Positions 1-6,147 are shown, counted from the first letter of the stretch. The stretch: 13,323 nt of DNA from Candidatus Neomicrothrix sp. UBA4742 (GCA_002403895.1 DHIQ01000065.1:1-13323); one strand, 5' to 3'. Program-made: numbers and translations. Notes: generated from the letters alone by a model not told the origin.

Positions 1-1
1 C

Positions 2-358
2 CCCCTCGACGACGAGGGCCGGCTGCGTCTGGTCGGCCGGGCCAAGGAGATGTATGTGCGGGGTGGGTACAACGTCTACCCCATGGAGGTCGAGGCGGTA
101 CTGGCCACCCATCCCGCGCTCTGCGAGGTCGCGGTGGTGTCGAGGCGCGACGACGTGATGGGCGAGGTGGGCGTAGCCGTGGTCGCCGCCGTCGCCGGGG
201 CTGCGCCGCCCACGATCAACGAGATCCGGGCGTTCGCGGCCGACCGCCTGGCCCACCACAAGCTTCCCGAGGGGATCCTCGTCGTCGACGCCCTCCCCCT
301 CACGCCCATGGAGAAGGTCGACAAGCGCGCCCTGCAAGCCCTGATCGACCCCTCTTGA
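2..358 (+). CDS. Acyl-CoA synthetase (AMP-binding family), C-terminal fragment
   Basis: This is the last 118 codons of an AMP-forming acyl-CoA/fatty-acid ligase gene that begins left of the window. The enzyme activates a carboxylic acid to acyl-AMP and then acyl-CoA in the cytoplasm. The hinge (A8) motif is visible: GRLRLVGRAKEMYVRGG at visible residues 6-22, followed by YNVYPMEVE, which is typical of this superfamily. The mobile C-terminal domain follows and ends with LPLTPMEKVDKRAL, whose Lys (visible residue 105, codon 314-316) matches the catalytic A10 lysine; the usual Gly before it is replaced by Glu. The reading frame is open to the left edge and an internal ATG at 50 is not the start. 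It converges with the P450 gene, leaving only 19 bp between the two stop codons. The acid substrate is unknown. Confidence 0.93.
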   Translation, partial: PLDDEGRLRLVGRAKEMYVRGGYNVYPMEVEAVLATHPALCEVAVVSRRDDVMGEVGVAVVAAVAGAAPPTINEIRAFAADRLAHHKLPEGILVVDALPLTPMEKVDKRALQALIDPS

Positions 359-377
359 CCCAACAAACCGCGGGCGG

Positions 378-1607
378 TCAATCCCAGAGCACGTCGAGGC
401 GGGGAGGGGCCCGGAAGATCTCGCCCGAGATGTAGTGGCCGTCAGCGGCGGGATCGAGGCGCAGGCCGGGCAGTCGATCGAACAGCACGCTCAGCGCGAC
501 CTGGGTCTCCATCCGAGCCAAATGCATGCCCAGGCAGACGTGGGGACCGTGGGCGAAGCCGATGTGGGGACGGCGCTCGCGGAAGATGTCGAACGACTCG
601 GGCTCGACCCACCGGGTGTCGTCGTGGTTGGCCGAGCCGAGGTTGCAAACCACGCTGGCCCCGGCGGGGATCACCACCCCGCACACGTCGACGTCGCGGG
701 TGGCGGTCCGAATGATGATGAGCAGGGGCGGCTCCCAGCGGATCCCCTCCTCGATGGCGCGCGCCATGAGGCTGCGGTCGGCCAGCAGCGCCTCGAACTG
801 GTCACGATGGGTGAGCAGGCCGTACAGCAGGTTCGACGACGACCGATAGGTGGTCTCGGCCCCGGCCGGCAGGAGCAGGCGCAGGAACGCGAAGATCTCC
901 TCGTCGTCGAGGTGCTGGCCGTCCTGCTCGGCGCTGACCAGCACCGAGATCATGTCGTCGGCCGGGTTGCGCCGGCGTTCGGCCACGATGCCGGAGAAGT
1001 ACTGGCGGAGTTTCTCCGATGACTCGATGGCCCGATCCCAGTTGACCGTGACGCCGATCAGCTCGACGGCCAAGCGGTGGAATTCGGGCAGGTCCTCCTC
1101 GGGCAGTCCGAGCAGCGCGGCGATGACCCGCACCGGGAAGGGGAAGAGCAGCTGGCGTACCAGATCGGCCCGGCCGTCAGCGGCGAACTGGTCGACCATG
1201 CGATTGACCAGGGGCTCGACCAGCTCGGTCTCCCACCGGGCCATCTCGGTGCGGGTGAACGCCTGCTGGAGGATCGAGCGGTAGGTGTGGTGCTCGGGTT
1301 CGTCCATCTCGAGGATCGAGCGGCCCATCACCAGGCCCATCACCTCGCCGTACCCGGCCGAGCTGAACGCCTCGCCATCACCCAGGATGGCGTGCACCGC
1401 GTCGTAGCCGTAGGCGGTGAACATCCCCGGTCCCGAGTCGTCCTCGGCGATCGGCATGAGGCCGACGGCGTGCACCGGCGACTCGCCCCGCAAGCGGATG
1501 AACTCGGGATAGGGCGACGCGTCCCCCCGGGCCCCCATGGCCCGGTTGAACTCCTCGAAGGGATCCTCTTGGGTCGGAGTCGACCCGATCACCTCGCTAT
1601 CGTCCAT
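378..1607 (-). CDS. Cytochrome P450
   Basis: A full-length 409-residue soluble bacterial P450, presumably a monooxygenase that takes electrons from a ferredoxin. The I-helix oxygen-activation motif is AGAETT (residues 248-253), the K-helix ExxR is EGIR (287-290), and the haem loop is FAHGPHVCLG (351-360), where Cys358 is the thiolate ligand. HHTYR (106-110) fits the C-helix haem-propionate region. The ATG at 1607 is preceded by AAAGGAG (complement of 1614-1620) at a 6-nt spacing, so the start is well supported. No membrane anchor is seen. No ferredoxin or reductase gene is in the window, so redox partners must be encoded elsewhere. The gene is divergent from the 2-hydroxyacid dehydrogenase across a roughly 70-bp promoter region that carries a TGAC-N6-GTCA palindrome. 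The CYP family and substrate cannot be assigned by eye. Confidence 0.96.
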   Translation of the reverse strand: MDDSEVIGSTPTQEDPFEEFNRAMGARGDASPYPEFIRLRGESPVHAVGLMPIAEDDSGPGMFTAYGYDAVHAILGDGEAFSSAGYGEVMGLVMGRSILEMDEPEHHTYRSILQQAFTRTEMARWETELVEPLVNRMVDQFAADGRADLVRQLLFPFPVRVIAALLGLPEEDLPEFHRLAVELIGVTVNWDRAIESSEKLRQYFSGIVAERRRNPADDMISVLVSAEQDGQHLDDEEIFAFLRLLLPAGAETTYRSSSNLLYGLLTHRDQFEALLADRSLMARAIEEGIRWEPPLLIIIRTATRDVDVCGVVIPAGASVVCNLGSANHDDTRWVEPESFDIFRERRPHIGFAHGPHVCLGMHLARMETQVALSVLFDRLPGLRLDPAADGHYISGEIFRAPPRLDVLWD

Positions 1608-1643
1608 GCATGGCTCCTTTGTGAGGACACCGACTCGCCTCGG

Positions 1644-1649
1644 ACGATA
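1644..1649 (-). promoter_or_regulatory. Possible -10 box of the P450 gene
   Basis: Read on the minus strand this is TATCGT, a TANNNT-type -10 box, about 37 nt upstream of the P450 start codon. The expected -35 zone, about 17 nt further upstream, falls on the TGAC-N6-GTCA palindrome at 1668-1681. A protein bound there could therefore block this promoter. No strong -35 match is visible, so the assignment is tentative. Confidence 0.3.
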
Positions 1650-1662
1650 GCCCGCGATGCCC

Positions 1663-1668
1663 TAAGGT
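1663..1668 (+). promoter_or_regulatory. Possible leaderless promoter (-10 box) of the 2-hydroxyacid dehydrogenase
   Basis: TAAGGT fits the actinobacterial TANNNT -10 box and ends 7 nt before the A of the ATG at 1676. This is the usual geometry for a transcript that starts at the start codon. No convincing ribosome binding site precedes 1676, which agrees with leaderless translation, although AAGGTG at 1664-1669 could also act as a weak one. Confidence 0.4.
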
Positions 1669-1684
1669 GACGCCGATGTCAGGT
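1665..1684. promoter_or_regulatory. Operator-like palindrome, fourth copy of the TGAC-N6-GTCAGGT motif
   Basis: The core is TGAC (1668-1671), six bases, then GTCA (1678-1681), followed by GGT. Over 17 bases (1668-1684) it matches the copy at 6229-6245 at 15 positions. It covers the presumed -10 box and start point of the 2-hydroxyacid dehydrogenase and lies in the likely -35 zone of the divergent P450. This is a sensible repressor position for both. The regulator is not in the window. Confidence 0.5.
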
Positions 1685-2680
1685 ATGGCGAACGAGGGCT
1701 CGGGCGAGCGGCCGGTGGCACTGATCACGGCGTCGTGTCGGGGTCCGGGCCTCGACCGCCTCCATGAGCTGTGCGACGTCCACTACGACCCCTGGATCGA
1801 CCAGCACCCGCTGCGCATCTGGGACGGTCGACAGCTGGCGGCGCGAGTCGACGAGCTGGGGGCCACCGTGCTCGTCTGTGAGGCCGACGTCGTGAGCGGC
1901 GAGGTTCTCGACCGCCCGCTGCGGGTGATCGGTTCGACCCGCGGCGACCCGACGAACGTCGACATAGCCGCCGCCACGGCCAAGGCCATCCCGGTGCTGC
2001 GGACCCCGGGTCGCAACGCCGACGGTGTGGCCGAGCTCACGGTGGCCCTCCTCCTGGCCGTCACCCGACACCTGGTGCCCGGCGACCACGACGTGCGAAC
2101 TGGCGAGGTCTTCCGCGACGGCTCCATCCCCTACCAGAGGTTCCGGGCCTGGCAGATCGCCGGTCGCACCGCCGGCCTGGTCGGGCTCGGGGCGGTCGGC
2201 CGGGCCGTCAAATGGCGCCTCGAGGGTCTGGGGATGAACGTCATCTCGTTCGACCCCTACTCGCCCGACGCCACCCACAGCTCGCTCGAGGCGATGCTCG
2301 ACGAATCTGACGTGGTGTCGATCCATGCTGCGCCCACGCCTGAGACGTTGGGCCTGATGAGTGCTGCCCGCTTCTCGGCCATGCGCCCCGGGGCGGTGTA
2401 CCTCAACTCGGCCCGGGCCGGCCTCCACGACCTCGACGCCCTGACCGAGGCCCTGCGTTCCGGTCACCTGTCGGGCGCCGGCCTCGACCATTTCGACGGC
2501 GAGCAGCTCCCCGCCGGCCATCCGCTGCTCAAGATGGACCAGGTGGTCCTCACGCCCCACATCGGCGGCGCGACCTACGACACCGAGGTCAACCACACAA
2601 CGATGATCGCCGAGGACATCGACCGGCTCCTCGCCGGCGAGCGACCTCTCTACTGCGTGAACCCGGAGGTGTTGCCGTGA
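1676..2680 (+). CDS. D-isomer-specific 2-hydroxyacid dehydrogenase (NAD-dependent)
   Basis: A cytoplasmic NAD(P)-dependent oxidoreductase of the phosphoglycerate dehydrogenase/D-2-hydroxyacid dehydrogenase family, interconverting a 2-hydroxy acid and a 2-oxo acid. Numbering from the longest frame (GTG at 1667), the Rossmann motif GLGAVG is at residues 173-178 with Asp196 (FDPY) suited to binding NAD ribose. The catalytic triad reads Arg250 (NSAR), Glu279 (DHFDGE) and His298 (TPHIGGAT). The ATG at 1676 is preferred because a TANNNT -10 box lies 7 nt upstream; GTG 1667 and ATG 1685 are alternatives. The stop overlaps the aldolase start (GTGA), so the two are translationally coupled. Pairing with a FucA-type aldolase suggests work on a sugar acid or hydroxy-acid intermediate; the actual substrate is unknown. 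Confidence 0.92.
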   Translation: MSGMANEGSGERPVALITASCRGPGLDRLHELCDVHYDPWIDQHPLRIWDGRQLAARVDELGATVLVCEADVVSGEVLDRPLRVIGSTRGDPTNVDIAAATAKAIPVLRTPGRNADGVAELTVALLLAVTRHLVPGDHDVRTGEVFRDGSIPYQRFRAWQIAGRTAGLVGLGAVGRAVKWRLEGLGMNVISFDPYSPDATHSSLEAMLDESDVVSIHAAPTPETLGLMSAARFSAMRPGAVYLNSARAGLHDLDALTEALRSGHLSGAGLDHFDGEQLPAGHPLLKMDQVVLTPHIGGATYDTEVNHTTMIAEDIDRLLAGERPLYCVNPEVLP

Positions 2681-3351
2681 CCCGGCCCAACGGTGGACCT
2701 CTCGACGACGTGCGCGCCGCCGTACTGGCCGCGGCCAAGACCATGTACGCCCGAGGCCTGGTCGAGGGCACGGCCGGCAACGTGTCGGGTCGGGTCGACG
2801 ACGGCACGGTGGTGGTGACGCCGTCCTCGCTCGGCTACCAGGAGATGACGCTCGACGACCTCGTGATCGTCGACCTCGATGGCACCGCGGTCGCCGGCAC
2901 CCGCGCGGCCACGTCGGAGAAAGGCGTGCACCTCGCCACCCTGACGGCGTACCCCGAGGTCGGGGGGGTGGTGCACTGCCATGCCCGCCACGCCTCGATG
3001 TTCGCCGTGGCCCACCAGCCGATCCCGGCGGCGATCGACGAGTTCGTCGTCTACATCGGCGGCGACGTGCCGGTGGGCGAGTACCAGCCGTCGGGCAGCG
3101 ATGCGCTCTCGGCCGAGGTCGCTCGGCACTTGGTCGATCGCTCGGCCATGTTGATGGCCAACCACGGCCTGGTCACCATCGGGAAGTCGGTCGACGCCGC
3201 CCTCCACTCGGCGCTGGTGGTGGAGCACAACGCCCAGATCATGTGGGGAGCCCACCAGCTGGGCGGCGTGGTGGAGCTGCCGCCCAAGGCGCTCCGAAAC
3301 TTCACCGGTGTGTACCGCTACGTCCGCGAGCAGACCTGGTCACCGGAGTGA
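2677..3351 (+). CDS. Class II aldolase/adducin family protein (L-fuculose-phosphate aldolase-like)
   Basis: A 224-residue zinc-dependent aldolase-fold protein of the FucA/AraD/RhaD group. It would reversibly cleave a sugar or hydroxy-acid phosphate, or act as a related epimerase or decarboxylase. GNVSGR (34-39) is the phosphate-binding signature. Zinc ligands expected from FucA are present: His100 and His102 (HCH) and His163 (ANHG). Glu81 (TSEKGVH) occupies the place of the catalytic glutamate. The length is normal for FucA-type aldolases. Its GTG start overlaps the stop of the 2-hydroxyacid dehydrogenase by 4 nt (GTGA), indicating one operon and a shared pathway. No kinase that would make a phosphorylated substrate is present here, so the donor may be phosphorylated elsewhere or may not be a sugar phosphate. 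Confidence 0.92.
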   Translation: MTRPNGGPLDDVRAAVLAAAKTMYARGLVEGTAGNVSGRVDDGTVVVTPSSLGYQEMTLDDLVIVDLDGTAVAGTRAATSEKGVHLATLTAYPEVGGVVHCHARHASMFAVAHQPIPAAIDEFVVYIGGDVPVGEYQPSGSDALSAEVARHLVDRSAMLMANHGLVTIGKSVDAALHSALVVEHNAQIMWGAHQLGGVVELPPKALRNFTGVYRYVREQTWSPE

Positions 3352-3359
3352 CGTGGGCG

Positions 3360-3401
3360 CGTCGTAGGTGAACGGATGTCCGGACCGACGTAGGTGTCCG
3401 G
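3360..3401. repeat. Imperfect tandem direct repeat plus inverted repeat after the aldolase gene
   Basis: Two 16-bp units, 3360-3375 and 3386-3401, share 13 of 16 bases (cgNcgtaggtgNNcgg) and lie 26 bp apart. Within the block, CCGGAC (3380-3385) and GTCCGG (3396-3401) form an inverted repeat, and GTCCGGAC (3378-3385) is itself a palindrome. It could be a binding site or a weak transcript-end structure. There is no poly-T tract and its function is unknown. Confidence 0.35.
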
Positions 3402-3421
3402 GGTCTGGTTGTAATCGGGGC

Positions 3422-3434
3422 CGGGCCATGCCCG
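3422..3434 (+). terminator. Weak hairpin downstream of the aldolase operon
   Basis: CGGGC-cat-GCCCG is a perfect 5-bp stem with a 3-nt loop, followed by TTCCGTTT. It lies about 70 bp after the aldolase stop. The stem is short and the T tract is interrupted, so this is only a candidate terminator. Confidence 0.2.
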
Positions 3435-3439
3435 TTCCG

Positions 3440-3468
3440 TTTAGAGGGCTTCTCTCAGACACTAAAGT
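3440..3468 (+). promoter_or_regulatory. Candidate promoter of the Flp pilin gene
   Basis: TTTAGA (3440-3445, 4 of 6 to TTGACA) and TAAAGT (3463-3468, TANNNT) are separated by 17 bp. Transcription from about 3475 would leave a roughly 85-nt untranslated leader before the ATG at 3560. This block is locally more AT-rich than its surroundings, as expected for a promoter. Confidence 0.4.
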
Positions 3469-3559
3469 CAGCCATGCAGAGTGACGATTACTGCTACGCA
3501 GGGCGGCCGGTCCGGCTCACCGGGATATGCGTCAGCACCAGAAAAGGGCAACTACCCAA

Positions 3560-3748
3560 ATGCTTACCTCTCATGAGTTTGTCAGCGCCTGGCTCCAGGC
3601 CCGTTGCAAGACCGACCGTGGCGCCTCGCTCGTGGAGTACGCCCTCCTTGTTGCGCTGATCGCCATGGTGTGCATCGTCGCCGTGACGTTCCTCGGCCAG
3701 GCTACGTCCAGCAAGTTCTCGTCGGTCGGTTCCGCCGTAGCCGGCTGA
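3560..3748 (+). CDS. Flp/Fap-type (type IVb) pilin subunit
   Basis: A 62-residue Flp-family prepilin. A short polar leader rich in Arg and Lys ends in DRG, followed by ASLVEYALLVALIAMVCIVA, the hydrophobic pilin helix. The prepilin peptidase should cut between Gly and Ala, placing Glu at +5 and Tyr at +6 of the mature protein, the Flp hallmark pair. The mature subunit would be about 40 residues and would assemble into Tad/Flp adhesive pili. The ATG at 3560 is preferred over the in-frame ATG at 3527 because GAAAAGGG at 3541-3548 lies upstream (spacing rather long, 11 nt) and the length then matches the family. No tad assembly genes (ATPase, secretin, prepilin peptidase) are next to it, so the gene is an orphan here. 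Function depends on a tad locus elsewhere in the genome. Confidence 0.88.
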   Translation: MLTSHEFVSAWLQARCKTDRGASLVEYALLVALIAMVCIVAVTFLGQATSSKFSSVGSAVAG

Positions 3749-3753
3749 GCCCG

Positions 3754-3766
3754 CCGGGTCGCCCGG
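3754..3766 (+). terminator. Weak hairpin just after the Flp pilin gene
   Basis: CCGGG-tcg-CCCGG forms a perfect 5-bp stem 5 nt after the pilin stop, extendable by one G-T pair. No T tract follows closely (CTTTC comes later, near 3778). It is a possible terminator or RNA-stabilising hairpin and is only weakly supported. Confidence 0.25.
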
Positions 3767-3879
3767 TCCGCCGGTCGCTTTCAGCAGCGGTTCCGGGCGC
3801 TCTCCCCGTCGCTCACTTCGATGCGTCCAGAGGGACCCGGACGTGACCTCAACCCGGAGTCCCGGTGCCTGGTATGAAC

Positions 3880-4083
3880 TCAGGGAGCCTGATCACTCCC
3901 GGCGCTCCCGCGACGTGCGCCGGCCACGACCAGCCAGACACCCCCCACGATGACCGCGCCCCCGAGGAAGGCGTATGCGGGGTGGCCCGTCATCGGCGAG
4001 CCCTTGGCTGCGCCGACGCCCTGAGCTATCCAGAGCGCTCCGACCAGGCAGAGCACGACTCCGGCAATCACTCGCGGCCACAT
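3880..4083 (-). CDS. Small two-helix membrane protein of unknown function
   Basis: A 67-residue protein with two predicted membrane helices, roughly residues 5-22 and 36-55. They are joined by a loop reading QGVGAAKGSPMTG, and a short Arg-rich polar tail follows. The pattern of a WIAQG-like end of helix 1, then KGS-MTG, then a Gly/Val-rich second helix resembles small conserved hypothetical membrane proteins common in actinobacteria; this is from memory of the family style, not a search. The frame is open to 4233, but the ATG at 4083 is chosen because GGAGGA (complement of 4088-4093) sits 4-5 nt upstream and the residues before it are low-complexity. It is isolated: Flp pilin and nitroreductase both lie on the other strand. 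No function can be assigned. Confidence 0.75.
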   Translation of the reverse strand: MWPRVIAGVVLCLVGALWIAQGVGAAKGSPMTGHPAYAFLGGAVIVGGVWLVVAGARRGSAGSDQAP

Positions 4084-4247
4084 GGGGTCCTCCGATCCGG
4101 CACCGGCCATCCCAGCTCTCGCGAAGGGTACGCCGCGCGCCCCTGCATGGTTCAGCTGACCCGTACCCGCCGGGCGGTGGCGGCGAGATGGACCGTCGCT
4201 GCCCACGGTGTCCGGACCGATGCCGGCGGCCATCGGTCGCCATCGGC

Positions 4248-4253
4248 TAGACC
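4248..4253 (+). promoter_or_regulatory. Possible leaderless -10 box of the nitroreductase
   Basis: TAGACC ends 6 nt before the A of the ATG at 4260, the spacing expected when transcription starts at the start codon. The last base departs from TANNNT. No good ribosome binding site is visible, which favours leaderless translation but does not prove it. Confidence 0.25.
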
Positions 4254-4259
4254 AGGCTC

Positions 4260-4901
4260 ATGTTCGACCTCGACGAGACGGACCGTTTGTTGGCGACGAC
4301 CCGATCGGTCCGGCGACGGCTCGACCTCGAGCGGCCGGTCGAGCGCGAGGTGCTGCTCGACTGCATTCGACTGGCGGTGCAGGCGCCGACCGGCGGCAAC
4401 GCCCAGACCTGGCGGTGGTTGATCGTCGACGACCCCGACACGAAGGCCCAGCTCGGCGAACTCTACCAACGCATGGCTGGGCGCTACCTGGGGTCGTACC
4501 GCAGGGACGCCATGAGCGACCAGACCACCCGGGTACTCGACTCGGCCGACTTCCTCGCCGAGGTGCTCGGCCAGGTGCCGGCCATGGTCATCCCGTGCAT
4601 CAGGGGTCGGCTGGCCGACACCTCGCCCGTGTCGGCCGCGTCGTTCTACGGCTCGATCATCCCGGCGGTGTGGAGCTTCCAACTCGCCCTGCGGAGCCGG
4701 GGCCTCGGGACCTGCTTCACCACCCTGCACCTGGCCCACGAGACCGAGGCGGCCGAGCTGCTCGGCGTCCCCGACGATGTCACCCAGGTCTGCCTGCTCC
4801 CGGTCGCCTACACGAAGGGCGACGAGTTCTCCCCGGCCGAGCGTGGCCCGGTGGAGCGCATCACCTACTTCGATCGTTGGAAAGGTCGGTGGGATCGGTG
4901 A
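4260..4901 (+). CDS. Nitroreductase family protein (FMN-dependent)
   Basis: A 213-residue flavoprotein of the nitroreductase fold. It likely binds FMN and uses NAD(P)H to reduce a nitro, quinone or enone-type substrate in the cytoplasm. Early FMN-phosphate contacts are seen in TTRSVRRR (13-20). QAPTGGNAQTWRW (41-53) is the conserved flavin-binding loop, and the FMN/dimer segment SFQLALRSRGLGTCFTTL runs 139-156. Length and order fit the family. The ATG at 4260 gives the expected N-terminus just before the RSVR motif. The last 41 nt overlap the end of the SRPBCC gene on the other strand, so read-through from either side would make complementary RNA. The substrate is unknown; other flavin enzymes of this superfamily are possible but less likely. 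Confidence 0.92.
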   Translation: MFDLDETDRLLATTRSVRRRLDLERPVEREVLLDCIRLAVQAPTGGNAQTWRWLIVDDPDTKAQLGELYQRMAGRYLGSYRRDAMSDQTTRVLDSADFLAEVLGQVPAMVIPCIRGRLADTSPVSAASFYGSIIPAVWSFQLALRSRGLGTCFTTLHLAHETEAAELLGVPDDVTQVCLLPVAYTKGDEFSPAERGPVERITYFDRWKGRWDR

Positions 4902-5370
4902 GGTCGGCCCGGTACTCCGGGTGCTGGGTCAGCCAGGCCGACGCCTGTCGCATGCTCTCCTCGTTCTTCTTGTTGATGAACGAGTAGATCGGCCCCTCGA
5001 ACCACTTGAACGGCACCGCGACCAGGTTGTACCGCTCGTCGAACACAAAGCGCGTGCGGTTGGGTCCGAGCGGCTCGAGGCGGATGTGACCGACCTGGTC
5101 GTTGCCCGGCTTCGACGAGATCATGGTGTAGGTGTAGCCCCGCTCGGGCTCGACGTCGCTCACCAACTCGAGGGCCGAGCCGAGCCGGCCGAACGGCATC
5201 TGGTAGATCACCCGACGCAGCCGACCGTTGTGATCGGCGTCGCCCGGCCAGAGCACGTCGACCCGCTCGACCATGGGCGCGTAGTCGGGCCAGCGGTCGT
5301 AGTCCTGGAACAGCGCCCATATCCGCGCCGCGGCGTGCGGCATCTCGAACGAGTAGCGATGCTCGCGCAC
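4861..5370 (-). CDS. SRPBCC (START/Bet v1-like) family protein
   Basis: A 169-residue small-molecule-binding fold protein of the polyketide cyclase/SRPBCC type. The N-terminus REHRYSFEMPHAAARIWALFQDYDRWPDY is the family's typical opening: a first strand, then helices ending in a W-P-Y motif. Alternating strands follow (RRVIYQMPFG, YTYTMISSKPG, TRFVFDERY), and a long C-terminal helix begins near FEGPIYSFINKK. Members bind hydrophobic ligands or act as cyclases and isomerases. The start is a GTG at 5370, in the same frame as the upstream diiron-like gene and separated from its TAG stop by only 9 nt. No purine-rich ribosome site is visible, so translation is probably coupled to the upstream gene. 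An ATG at 5343 is an alternative start. Joint transcription suggests it handles the substrate or product of its partner; this is inference. Confidence 0.85.
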   Translation of the reverse strand: MREHRYSFEMPHAAARIWALFQDYDRWPDYAPMVERVDVLWPGDADHNGRLRRVIYQMPFGRLGSALELVSDVEPERGYTYTMISSKPGNDQVGHIRLEPLGPNRTRFVFDERYNLVAVPFKWFEGPIYSFINKKNEESMRQASAWLTQHPEYRADLTDPTDLSNDRSR

Positions 5371-5379
5371 GACGTCGGC

Positions 5380-6147
5380 CTAACGGAGGGCGCCGGGCTC
5401 GTCGAGCCAGCGGTTGAGGGCGATGGCCCGGGCGTTGCGCAGGGTGAAGACCTGGGTGATCGCGGTGCGGATGCGGTGCTGTTGGATGGCGGTGATGGCG
5501 ACCTGGCGGAGCAGGTAGTCGGCGGCGTCACCGTGGTCGGCCTCGGCATAGGCGTGGACCTTGAAGTTCTCCACGTCCAGGCCGTAGTGGTCGCGCATGC
5601 CCTCGTACATCATCACCGCGTAGCCCGTCGACGCCGCGAAGCGCTCGCCGGCCCAGCCGAAGGCGGCCAGGCCCTCCTCGTAGGAGCGACGCATGTAGTA
5701 CATGCTCCCCAACACCATGCCCAGCGTCTCCGGCAGCGGGGCGTACCCGGCCAGCTCGTCGTCGGTGATGTCGAGCATGTGGGCCCAATCGACCTTCATG
5801 TCCACGTGGTTGCGATCGCCGGCGTACCCGGTCTCGTCGGCCAGGTTCTGGATCCAGTGGCTGAAGTGCTCGCTGGCCTCCAGACCGAGCGCATCGGCGT
5901 CCGGAGCGTTCGCCACCAACGAGCCGAACTCGGACGTGTACCAGACCCCGAGGAAGTAGTACTCCTTGCAGAAGCGCTTGAGGTACTCCAGCGACAGGGT
6001 CCCGTCGGCCACCCGTTCCCAGACGTGGTTGCGCGTCGAGCACACCCGGGCCTGGATGCCCTCGAGCTCGGCCATGAACTCGTCGACCGGCTGGGCCTGG
6101 CGGGCGCCACCCTTGCGGATGTCGTGGAACTCACGAGTGTCGGACAT
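5380..6147 (-). CDS. Haem-oxygenase-like (TenA/PqqC-type) iron-containing redox enzyme
   Basis: A 255-residue all-helical protein of the TenA/PqqC/haem-oxygenase-like superfamily. FKVHAYAEADHGDAADYLL (195-213) gives His198, Glu202 and His205 in an H-x3-E-x2-H pattern. Glu90 and His97 keep a seven-residue spacing, and Glu168 or Glu182 could supply a further ligand. This resembles the ligand set of HDO enzymes such as CADD, which bind a diiron centre and use O2; the exact alignment is my inference. It could instead be a TenA-like hydrolase or a PqqC-like cofactor-free oxidase. The start at 6147 is chosen because AGGAGG (complement of 6152-6157) lies 4-6 nt upstream; the frame extends to 6261 but without motifs. 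It forms an operon with the SRPBCC gene and is divergent from the hydantoinase operon across an operator-bearing region. Confidence 0.82.
   Translation of the reverse strand: MSDTREFHDIRKGGARQAQPVDEFMAELEGIQARVCSTRNHVWERVADGTLSLEYLKRFCKEYYFLGVWYTSEFGSLVANAPDADALGLEASEHFSHWIQNLADETGYAGDRNHVDMKVDWAHMLDITDDELAGYAPLPETLGMVLGSMYYMRRSYEEGLAAFGWAGERFAASTGYAVMMYEGMRDHYGLDVENFKVHAYAEADHGDAADYLLRQVAITAIQQHRIRTAITQVFTLRNARAIALNRWLDEPGALR

Noticed and set aside
359..377. Possible terminator between the acyl-CoA synthetase and P450 stop codons
   Set aside because: The 19-bp gap holds no hairpin of useful length and no T tract.
3474..3659. 61-codon open frame starting in the leader of the Flp pilin
   Set aside because: It overlaps the pilin in a different frame and shows no recognisable sequence pattern or ribosome site.
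4209..4220. TGTCCGGACCGA, a 12-base match to 3377-3388
   Set aside because: In a GC-rich window of this size, several 12-base matches are expected by chance, and no spacing or symmetry links it to a promoter element.
3865..4422. Plus-strand open frame of 185 codons across the small membrane protein region
   Set aside because: Low-complexity sequence that overlaps the better supported 3880-4083 minus-strand gene and runs into the nitroreductase in another frame.
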